This document shows, piece after piece, positions 1 to 8,257 of a stretch of 64,000 bases of DNA. The DNA is from an uncultured Clostridia bacterium (GTDB lineage: Bacteria > Bacillota > Clostridia > Oscillospirales > Ruminococcaceae): assembly GCA_947168885.1 (NCBI GenBank), contig CAMVNQ010000005.1, forward strand, positions 186,001 through 250,000, in the 5' to 3' direction. Each line of letters begins with the position of its first letter. Position 1 is the first letter of the stretch. The position numbers were made by a program, and so were the translations under genes. The notes beneath the pieces are model-generated. The model did not search any database. It worked only from the letters and a program-made list of their open reading frames with translations, and was not told the DNA's origin.

Positions 1-42
1 AGCTCTTTTTCTCTCAAATTGGGTTTTTAGAGGTTCCCTTTA

Positions 43-1566
<1,524 letters not shown>

Positions 1567-1585
1567 ATATATCACTCTCGTCTTT

Positions 1586-2203
1586 TCAGCAATCTACTTT
1601 TCTGCAAACGATGGTATCCATGCAGTGGAAATGCGGTACACCACCGCTTCTGTCCTCGAATATAACTTCATCTATCCGCTCTGTTTTCCAGTCCGCAAAG
1701 TAAGTGAACAGCTCCCCTGATCTCCACATTTTCTCCTCTTTGTCCCAATCGGGCGGGAGCTCAAGGAAAGGCTTTTCCACAAACACATTTATGAAGACTA
1801 TGCCGTCCGGTTTTGTGATCTGTCTTATCTTTTCAAAAAACGCTTTCTTGTTCTCTTCAAACAGATACTGCACTGTACCGGTGGAATAAATTATATCGAA
1901 CTGTTTTCCGGTCTCAAATGTATTTATATCATCAACATAAGCATCTATCGCGACATTTCTGTTTTCCGCAAGTGCTATAGTCTTTCTTATGCCGTTTTCC
2001 GTAAGATCGAACGCAGTAACATCATATCCTTTTTCCGCCATATAAACGGCATCTTTTCCTTCGCCGCAGCCTATATCCAGAACCGCATTTCCGACAGACG
2101 GCGGACACAGCCTTATAAGCTCGTCCAGAAACTTTCCGGGTTCAAGTCCCCAGTAATAGTCGTCGCTTTCATACCATTTCTCGTAATTCGTCCTTATGCT
2201 CAT
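1586..2203 (-). CDS. Class I SAM-dependent methyltransferase
   Basis: A 205-residue soluble methyltransferase of the small TehB/UbiE-like type. Motif I is VLDIGCGEGKDAV (about residues 50-62). It is followed by the acidic loop VTAFDLTENG and the FDIIYSTGTVQYL stretch at the end of strand 4. The substrate cannot be read from the sequence. The ATG at 2203 is preferred because AGGA lies 4 nt upstream; an in-frame ATG at 2215 lacks this spacing. Its own promoter lies about 40 bp upstream, and a decayed hydrolase gene and tgt follow on the same strand. The link to tgt is probably only positional. Confidence 0.85.
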   Translation of the reverse strand: MSIRTNYEKWYESDDYYWGLEPGKFLDELIRLCPPSVGNAVLDIGCGEGKDAVYMAEKGYDVTAFDLTENGIRKTIALAENRNVAIDAYVDDINTFETGKQFDIIYSTGTVQYLFEENKKAFFEKIRQITKPDGIVFINVFVEKPFLELPPDWDKEEKMWRSGELFTYFADWKTERIDEVIFEDRSGGVPHFHCMDTIVCRKVDC

Positions 2204-2241
2204 TTCCTGCTCCATTTTAATCAAGCCGAAACGTATAATCC

Positions 2242-2270
2242 AGTATATCACATATTTCCCGAACAGTCAA
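2242..2270 (-). promoter_or_regulatory. Sigma-A promoter for the methyltransferase gene
   Basis: Minus strand: TTGACT (2265-2270), 17 nt spacer, TATACT (2242-2247), with an extended TGA just before the -10. It lies about 40 bp upstream of the chosen start. Confidence 0.75.
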
Positions 2271-2388
2271 CCGTATTTTGAATGTAAACCCGACGATATC
2301 GCCACGCCGTGAAAGCCGCCGTTATTGTGATCTGCTTTGTTTCCGATGCTTCACAGGGCGGAAGGAACGTTAAGAACAGCGCAAATGA

Positions 2389-2538
2389 ATTCGGCAGCAG
2401 GCTGCATATACGAAAGACCGATCGCGGGTGTACAGCAAGACTAAGGAGCTCCTCAACCAGACAGGATATTATCTCTTCTCAAAACCAATGCATTATAAAA
2501 ACGGCTCTTCCGGACTTAGCGGAGGAGCCGTGCATTGA
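2389..2538 (+). other. Possible gene remnant in the 2204-2540 gap
   Basis: The 337 bp between the methyltransferase and the receiver-like gene have no intact gene. One plus-strand frame is open for 50 codons and ends in a protein-like stretch (KELLNQTGYYLFSKPMHY, then NGSSGLSGGAVH), but it has no start. A second frame just upstream (about 2309-2430) reads KAAVIVICFVSDASQGG. The two could be fragments of one frameshifted gene. I do not recognise the family, and the 3' end overlaps the terminator of the opposing gene. Confidence 0.2.
2496..2531 (-). terminator. Intrinsic terminator of the receiver-like gene
   Basis: Stem ACGGCTC...GAGCCGT, extended by CTCCG/CGGAA with one mismatch and a 7-nt loop, then TTTTTAT on the minus strand. 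It begins about 10 bp after the stop codon at 2541. Confidence 0.75.
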
Positions 2539-2540
2539 TT

Positions 2541-2948
2541 CTACTTCTTTTTCGGTTCGTCCTCGGCGATTATTCCGCCGGTAAGCGATACTATGTTCTT
2601 TATCACATTCTTCATCTCGAACGGGCGTGTGAACTCGCAGGAAATAAGATAGACCGGTATAAGCTCTTCTATGGTCTTTATCTCTCCCGGATACCCGATA
2701 ACGCACAGATAGATCTGTTCTTCTTCACAAATCTTGCCGATCTGTTCAAGAAGCTCTGAGGCATTCCCTATGTAATCGCCCGCGAAAAGCAGTATTGTGT
2801 CGATATTTCCGACATACATTTCTATGTAATCCGGGTCAGGTTCCGATTTATAGACATCAATACCTGCCTTTTTGAGATTCTGTTCGATAGTCGCGACCAT
2901 AAACGCCGTGCCGCTGCTTATAATAAGCACCTTTCCGTTCATACACAT
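2541..2948 (-). CDS. Receiver-like protein without the canonical phospho-acceptor set
   Basis: A soluble single-domain protein of 135 residues whose strand/helix pattern resembles a CheY-type receiver: KVLIIS, then TILLFA, then YLCVIGY, then a C-terminal helix after FTRPFEMKNVI. The usual acidic pair after strand 1 is replaced by Ser-Ser-Gly. The Asp at the end of strand 3 is not in its normal place (LLFAGD), and the strand 5 Lys is Arg. A phosphorylation-independent role is therefore likely. It may sense or bind something else, and the function is unknown. The start at 2948 has AAGG 6 nt upstream; the ATG at 2942 is possible. It stands alone between a terminator and a repeat cluster. Confidence 0.6.
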   Translation of the reverse strand: MCMNGKVLIISSGTAFMVATIEQNLKKAGIDVYKSEPDPDYIEMYVGNIDTILLFAGDYIGNASELLEQIGKICEEEQIYLCVIGYPGEIKTIEELIPVYLISCEFTRPFEMKNVIKNIVSLTGGIIAEDEPKKK

Positions 2949-2987
2949 CACCAGCCTTCTCGGTTAATCAACGTCTGCTCATCAAGG

Positions 2988-3096
2988 AATGTGTCCGTTG
3001 TAAAGCACGCTGAAGGCGCGTTTTACAGCGATTCCGAATCCTGAAAAACAGGATTTTGGACAACAACTGCCAAACGGCAGTTGTTGAGGACATGTT
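2988..3096. repeat. Nested stem-loop repeat, module A
   Basis: Outer arms AATGTGTCC (2988-2996) and GGACATGTT (3088-3096) pair completely if two G-U wobbles are allowed. Three hairpins lie between them: 3000-3028 (imperfect, about 12 bp), about 3038-3057 (AATCCTG/CAGGATT, A5 loop) and 3061-3086 (perfect 11 bp, CAACAACTGCC/GGCAGTTGTTG). A direct-repeat lead-in, GTCTGCTCATC, sits just before it. No open frame spans the unit. Confidence 0.85.
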
Positions 3097-3102
3097 AATT
3101 AA

Positions 3103-3240
3103 TGTCTGCTCATCAGCCAATAAATTGCTTCGTAGCGCAGCTTGAAGCAATTTATTGGCTGCAAAAGTGCAAGGAAAATTTATATATTTTAGGATTTTCC
3201 ATGCACTTTTGTTCGTCCGAAGGACGAAATGAGCTTGACA
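3103..3240. repeat. Nested stem-loop repeat, middle module
   Basis: Outer arms TGTC-x2-GCTCAT and ATGAGC-x2-GACA enclose three hairpins. These are 3115-3160 (17 bp perfect stem, AGCCAATAAATTGCTTC and its complement), 3162-3211 (CAAAAGTGCA/TGCACTTTTG plus GGAAAAT/ATTTTCC) and 3212-3228 (TTCGTCC-gaa-GGACGAA). The layout matches modules A and B but the stem sequences differ. Confidence 0.85.
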
Positions 3241-3246
3241 TCAAGG

Positions 3247-3356
3247 AATGTGTCCGTTGTTTAAATGCACCGCAGGCGCATTTAAACAACATCTGAAAAT
3301 CTGTTTTGCAGATTTTCAGCCAATAACTGCCAAAAGGCAGTTATTGAGGACACATT
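3247..3356. repeat. Nested stem-loop repeat, module B
   Basis: Outer arms AATGTGTCC (3247-3255) and GGACACATT (3348-3356) are perfect complements. The inner hairpins are 3256-3290 (13 bp), 3293-3319 (11 bp) and 3321-3346 (11 bp), all perfect. The architecture equals module A (2988-3096), while hairpins 1 and 2 have different stem sequences. The 120 bp from here to the uvrB promoter hold nothing else I can name except a TTGTGCACAA palindrome at 3424-3433. Confidence 0.88.
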
Positions 3357-3477
3357 AATTATAACATACTGTTCTGACAAAGTCAATATATGCTACAATT
3401 TTTGTCAACAATGCATCGAATTGTTGTGCACAATCAACTGCAAAGTCCGATGTTTATCCCAAAATCTGTTCTGAATA

Positions 3478-3506
3478 TTTACAAACACAACATAATATGA
3501 TATAAT
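3478..3506 (+). promoter_or_regulatory. Sigma-A promoter of uvrB
   Basis: TTTACA (3478-3483), 17 nt, TATAAT (3501-3506) with an extended TGA before the -10. I see no GAAC-N4-GTTC type SOS box over it. Confidence 0.8.
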
Positions 3507-3552
3507 AAAGTATTATTGACAGGCAACATCATACAGACCGGAGTTGTTAATT

Positions 3553-5520
3553 TTGGATAAATTTGTTTTAAAATCACCATATAAGCCTACCGGCGATCAG
3601 CCGCAGGCAATAGACAAGCTCGTTGAGAGCATAGAACGCGGCGAAAAGGAGCAGGTGCTGCTCGGCGTTACCGGTTCTGGAAAAACGTTCACAATGGCTA
3701 ACATAATCGAACGTGTCAACCGTCCGACGCTCGTACTCGCACACAACAAGACCCTCGCGGCGCAGCTCTGCAGCGAGTTCCGCGAGTTCTTCCCGGATAA
3801 TGCCGTAGAGTATTTCGTATCATACTACGACTATTATCAGCCGGAAGCATATATACCGTCAACCGACTCGTACATCGAAAAGGACAGCGCGATAAACGAC
3901 GAGATCGACCGTCTGCGCCACTCTGCCACATTCTCGCTCGCAGAGCGCCGCGATGTCATAATCGTATCGTCCGTCTCATGCATATACAGCCTCGGAAGCC
4001 CTGAGGAATACCGCTCGAACACGGTTTCTTTGCGCAAGGGAATGGAGCTCGGCCGCGACGAGCTTGTGAAAAAGCTTATATCAATGCAGTACGAGCGAAA
4101 CGATGTCAATTTCATCAGGAACAAGTTCCGTGTCCGCGGCGATACCGTTGAGATATTCCCCGCCGGCGCGACCCAGGAAAACGCTGTGCGTGTCGAGTTC
4201 TTCGGCGACGAAGTTGACCGCATATCCGAATTTGAGGTCGTTACCGGGATCGCGAAGCGTGAGCTCACACACGCGGCCATATTCCCCGCTTCTCACTACA
4301 TCGTCGGGCGCGACAAGCTTGAAGCGGCTCTCGCGGACATCGAGGCCGAAATGGAGCAGCAGGTAGAGAAGTTCACAGCCGAGCACAAGCTGATCGAAGC
4401 CCAGCGTATCGCCGAGCGCACGAGATATGACATGGAGATGCTCCGCGAAATAGGTATGTGCAAGGGTATCGAGAATTACTCACGCGTTCTTGCGAGACGC
4501 GCACCGGGAAGCACTCCCGTCACGCTGATCGACCACTTCCCGAAGGACTTCCTGCTGATGGTTGACGAGAGCCACGTCACAATACCGCAGGTCAGAGGTA
4601 TGTACGGCGGAGACGCAGCGAGAAAGAAGAACCTCATCGACTACGGTTTCAGACTGCCGAGCGCGTATGACAACCGCCCGCTCAACTTCGATGAATTCTA
4701 CTCAAAGATAAATCAGGCTTTGTATGTTTCCGCCACACCGGGACCTTTCGAGAAGGAACATGCCACCGTAACGGCAGAACAGATCATACGTCCTACTGGA
4801 CTTGTCGATCCGGAGATCATAGTAAAGCCCACCGACGGACAGATAGAAGACCTTGTATCCGAGATAAACGGACGCATAGAACGTAACGAGCGTGTACTCG
4901 TAACGACGCTGACGAAGAAAATGGCGGAGGATCTCACGAAGTACCTCGAAAAGCTTGAACTTAAAGTGCGCTATATGCACCACGACATCGACACTATCGA
5001 ACGAATGGAGATCGTGCGCGACCTGCGTCTCGGCGAGTTCGACGTTCTTGTCGGGATCAATCTGCTCCGTGAGGGACTTGATATTCCGGAAGTTTCTCTC
5101 GTCGCGATACTCGACGCGGATAAGGAAGGCTTCCTCAGAAGCGAGTCATCACTTATCCAGACGATAGGCCGTGCCGCAAGAAACGCGAACGGACAGGTAA
5201 TAATGTATGCCGACACCGTAACGGAGAGTATGGAACGCGCGATACGCGAAACAAACCGCCGCCGCGGGATTCAGACAAAATACAACGAAGATCACGGCAT
5301 AACCCCGAAAACGATCATCAAGGAAGTGCGCGACATAATCGATATTTCCGCGAAGGACGACAAGACCGGAAAGAAGCCGAAGTCCAAACTCACCGCGAAG
5401 GAAAAGGAAAAGCTCATAATGCAGTACACCGCCCTTATGAAGGAAGCCGCGCGCGTTCTCGATTTTGAACAGGCAGCATACTTCCGTGACAAGATAAAAG
5501 AACTAAAGACCAATGCATGA
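3553..5520 (+). CDS. uvrB: UvrABC system protein B
   Basis: Damage-verifying helicase-like subunit of nucleotide excision repair. It is loaded by UvrA and recruits UvrC. The 655 residues match the family length. Walker A GVTGSGKT is at residues 38-45. The beta-hairpin region [16 protein letters not shown] follows, then [25 protein letters not shown] and [11 protein letters not shown]-terminal UVR coiled coil (about residues 615-650) binds UvrC. The TTG at 3553 gives the family-typical N terminus ([16 protein letters not shown]) with GGAG 9 nt upstream; the TTG at 3544 is too close to that site. No uvrA or uvrC lies nearby. Confidence 0.97.
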   Translation: MDKFVLKSPYKPTGDQPQAIDKLVESIERGEKEQVLLGVTGSGKTFTMANIIERVNRPTLVLAHNKTLAAQLCSEFREFFPDNAVEYFVSYYDYYQPEAYIPSTDSYIEKDSAINDEIDRLRHSATFSLAERRDVIIVSSVSCIYSLGSPEEYRSNTVSLRKGMELGRDELVKKLISMQYERNDVNFIRNKFRVRGDTVEIFPAGATQENAVRVEFFGDEVDRISEFEVVTGIAKRELTHAAIFPASHYIVGRDKLEAALADIEAEMEQQVEKFTAEHKLIEAQRIAERTRYDMEMLREIGMCKGIENYSRVLARRAPGSTPVTLIDHFPKDFLLMVDESHVTIPQVRGMYGGDAARKKNLIDYGFRLPSAYDNRPLNFDEFYSKINQALYVSATPGPFEKEHATVTAEQIIRPTGLVDPEIIVKPTDGQIEDLVSEINGRIERNERVLVTTLTKKMAEDLTKYLEKLELKVRYMHHDIDTIERMEIVRDLRLGEFDVLVGINLLREGLDIPEVSLVAILDADKEGFLRSESSLIQTIGRAARNANGQVIMYADTVTESMERAIRETNRRRGIQTKYNEDHGITPKTIIKEVRDIIDISAKDDKTGKKPKSKLTAKEKEKLIMQYTALMKEAARVLDFEQAAYFRDKIKELKTNA

Positions 5521-5556
5521 TGTGAAATTGTGCATTAAAAGAAAGAGGAGATAAAA

Positions 5557-7479
5557 ATGAGATTATACTACAAAGATGCAAAAAAGCTGGGAGACGAAGC
5601 GGTCAGAGCGGCGATAAAGAACGGTGTTTCGCCGTATCTTCCCGTGCTCGACAATATTGAGGAGATAAAGCACTCGGCGGGAGAAGTACATGTCGGACTT
5701 ATGGATCTCCCTCTCTCCCGTATCAGAGGCAACAAGGAAATGGGAAGGAACAACGCCTTCGCAAACAACTTCATGCCGATTTTCGATGACTCGTCCGAGT
5801 TTGCGACGAAGTGGACGCTTCTTTACAATTCGTATCTTGAAGAGGGCATACGCGAAGCAATAAAGTGCTACGAATACATGAACTGGTACTATGTCGAGGA
5901 GGGCAACAAGCGCGTTTCCGTATCAAAATTCGGCGGAAGCGCATTCATACTTGCGGACGTAATACGCATACTTCCCGTCAAGAACGACACGAAAGAGGTC
6001 AAGGTGTACTACGAATACCTTGATTTTCTCAGAGTAACGAAGAACTACTACATCGTCCTTTCCGAGCCCGGATCCTACGTAAAGCTCGCGGGGCTTCTCG
6101 GTCAGGATCTTATCCACGAATGGCCGGAACAGCTCTGCACCGATCTTAAAGCCGCGTTCTTCAAATTTGTAAGAATATATCGCAACGCAATAAAGGGCAC
6201 AGATGAATTTTCGATAAGCGACTCGTTCCTCGTATATATATCCATTTTCCCAATGAAAACGCTCTTTGAAGACACCGAGGAACAGATCATAAAGAACATA
6301 AAACTCGCACGGGACGAACTTCTCACAGCAGGAAATTCCGACAAGATAGCGTTTGTGGAAGAAGCTCCCGAAGGAGAAAAAGCCGGCGGTATAATGGGAT
6401 TTTTCTCCGGCGCGAAAAGCTATTCCGCAGCTTCACCGCTTAAGGTCGGATTCATCTATGATGCTGATGCGGAAAGCTCACGCTGGATAGGAAGCCATGA
6501 GCTCGGACGGTTCTATGTAGATAAAGTGACCGGCGACAACGTCGTAACACAAAGCTACATATCCGAGGAAAAAGGCGGTATAAGCGATGCTATCGAAAAG
6601 GCGATTTCCGATAAGAACGACATAATCTTTACCGTCACACCGAATATGATGTCCGACACCCTTAAAGCCGCGGTATATCACCCCGAGATAAAATTTCTCA
6701 ACTGCTCGGTAGGACAGTCGCACTCGTCCGTGCGCTGCTACCACGGAAAGCTTTACGAGGCTTCGTTCCTCATGGGCATCCTCGCCGCAGATACACTTCT
6801 TCTCGAAAGCGGGCGCGGCTCGGAAAGACGCATAGGGTATATTGCGCGAAGCTCAGGAAATATGAGCGCTGCCGACCTTAACGCTTTCGCGGTGGGCGTT
6901 TCGCTCATCGACCCGGAATGCCGCATCGTACTGAAATATGTCGGCGACAGCGAAGAAGCTGAAAGAGCTATCGACTGGGCAAAAGAGGGTGTGTCCATAT
7001 TCGCCGATTTCGAGTATTCGACCGCTGTCGGCATAGCCGACACTCCGGGCGTTTACCGGATAGATAACGGAAAGAACGTGTTCATAGGCGTTCCGTATTT
7101 CAACTGGGGCAAATACTACGTTCAGATCGTCCAGTCGGTAATGTCCGGCGCATGGGACATAAACGAAGTGATCAAACTGCACGCACCGGCGAATTACTGG
7201 TTTGGTCTCTCTACCGGAGTTGTGGATATAAGAACGCCCGAGCTCCCGTATCAGACAAGAAAGATGCTCTCATTCTTCAAATACGCGATAATGAACGGCG
7301 GTCTCGATCCGTTCTCGGGTGAACTCCACTCTCAGGACTACACCGTACAGGAAACACGCAGCACAAAGAACAGTCACATCACCGCATCGCTCAAGAAAAT
7401 GGATATAGGAAAGATCGTTTTCATGGACTGGCTCAACGATAATATCGACGGCAAGCTTCCGATTCATCCCGAAGTATGA
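5557..7479 (+). CDS. ParB-like/BMP-domain fusion protein
   Basis: A soluble 640-residue protein with no signal peptide or lipobox. The first half (about residues 50-150) resembles a ParB/Srx-type domain, with LSRIRGNKEMGRNNAF and later the signature EEGNKRVSVSKFGG followed by ADVIRILP. From about residue 290 (KVGFIYDADAESSRWIG) to about 560 it resembles the BMP/PnrA family of periplasmic-binding proteins, with NCSVGQSHSSVRCYHG and YEASFLMGILAAD. BMP proteins are normally exported purine-nucleoside binders, so a cytoplasmic fused copy suggests an intracellular sensor; that is inference. RBS AGAGGAG. A phosphoesterase gene follows 12 bp later, probably in one operon with uvrB upstream. Confidence 0.7.
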   Translation: MRLYYKDAKKLGDEAVRAAIKNGVSPYLPVLDNIEEIKHSAGEVHVGLMDLPLSRIRGNKEMGRNNAFANNFMPIFDDSSEFATKWTLLYNSYLEEGIREAIKCYEYMNWYYVEEGNKRVSVSKFGGSAFILADVIRILPVKNDTKEVKVYYEYLDFLRVTKNYYIVLSEPGSYVKLAGLLGQDLIHEWPEQLCTDLKAAFFKFVRIYRNAIKGTDEFSISDSFLVYISIFPMKTLFEDTEEQIIKNIKLARDELLTAGNSDKIAFVEEAPEGEKAGGIMGFFSGAKSYSAASPLKVGFIYDADAESSRWIGSHELGRFYVDKVTGDNVVTQSYISEEKGGISDAIEKAISDKNDIIFTVTPNMMSDTLKAAVYHPEIKFLNCSVGQSHSSVRCYHGKLYEASFLMGILAADTLLLESGRGSERRIGYIARSSGNMSAADLNAFAVGVSLIDPECRIVLKYVGDSEEAERAIDWAKEGVSIFADFEYSTAVGIADTPGVYRIDNGKNVFIGVPYFNWGKYYVQIVQSVMSGAWDINEVIKLHAPANYWFGLSTGVVDIRTPELPYQTRKMLSFFKYAIMNGGLDPFSGELHSQDYTVQETRSTKNSHITASLKKMDIGKIVFMDWLNDNIDGKLPIHPEV

Positions 7480-7491
7480 CAGGAGAATGAT

Positions 7492-8151
7492 ATGAAGATA
7501 CTTGTTATCGCTGATATAGAATCAAAGTCTCTATGGGACAATTTTGCTCCGGAAAAATTCGACGGGATAGACCTCATAATCTCCTGCGGCGACCTCTGTG
7601 CGGATTATCTCGAATTCATCGCGACAATGGTACCTATCACCATTCTTTATGTTCCGGGCAACCACGACACCAAGTACACCGAAACTCCGCCGGGAGGGTG
7701 TGAATGCATCGACGGTGATATATACACCTTCAGAGGGGTGCGCATACTCGGGCTCGGCGGCTCGATGAAGTACAAGCGCGGTCCGTTCATGTACACGGAA
7801 AAAGAAATGAAGCGAAAGATAAGGCGCGTCAAAAGAAAGATAATACGCAACTCGGGATTCGACATACTCGTGACGCACGCACCCGTAAAAGATTTCGGAG
7901 ATATGCCCGATCTTCCGCACCGCGGATTCAAGTGCTTCGGAAAACTCCTTGAACTTTGCAGGCCGTCGTATATGATACACGGACACGTCCACGCAAACTA
8001 CGGCAGCAAATTTGCCCGTATGCGTGAATACACGAGCGGAACGACAATAATAAACGCTTATGAGAAGTATATTTTTGAGTACGACGAGACGAAACGTGTC
8101 GAATTGAAGAAATCCGAACTTTTCAAAAAGCTTTTCATGAAATTCTGGTAA
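7492..8151 (+). CDS. Calcineurin-like metallophosphoesterase
   Basis: A 219-residue cytoplasmic phosphoesterase of the YfcE/MJ0936-like class. Metal-ligand motifs are GDL (SCGDLCADY), GNHD, THAP and GHVH, in family order. The first motif is IADIES rather than D-x-H, so the first metal-binding His is replaced by Glu. The core is followed by a basic C-terminal tail (VELKKSELFKKLFMKF). It starts 12 bp after the ParB-like/BMP gene with AGGAG 6 nt upstream, so the two are probably co-translated and act together. The substrate is unknown. Confidence 0.8.
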   Translation: MKILVIADIESKSLWDNFAPEKFDGIDLIISCGDLCADYLEFIATMVPITILYVPGNHDTKYTETPPGGCECIDGDIYTFRGVRILGLGGSMKYKRGPFMYTEKEMKRKIRRVKRKIIRNSGFDILVTHAPVKDFGDMPDLPHRGFKCFGKLLELCRPSYMIHGHVHANYGSKFARMREYTSGTTIINAYEKYIFEYDETKRVELKKSELFKKLFMKFW

Positions 8152-8161
8152 TAACAAGAAC

Positions 8162-8190
8162 TTGACATTATACGCCGGAAATGATATACT
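8162..8190 (+). promoter_or_regulatory. Sigma-A promoter of the zinc-ribbon protein gene
   Basis: TTGACA (8162-8167), exactly 17 nt, TATACT (8185-8190) with extended TGA. It lies about 70 bp before the start codon and 10 bp after the preceding stop codon. Confidence 0.85.
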
Positions 8191-8257
8191 AATAGTGTAT
8201 TTTTCAGTTAATTAAAGCAATATTCACCCAAAATGTTGATTGAGAAAGGAAGAAATT

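Noticed and set aside
2966-3360. CRISPR array or tRNA-like cluster
   Set aside because: Three nested hairpin modules without spacer/repeat alternation, and no tRNA features such as TTCRANY.
3400-3552. SOS (LexA) box at uvrB
   Set aside because: No GAAC-N4-GTTC type palindrome near the promoter; only a TTGTGCACAA palindrome 45 bp upstream.
7531-8157. Minus-strand frame of 208 codons opposite the phosphoesterase
   Set aside because: Shadow of a conserved metallophosphoesterase.
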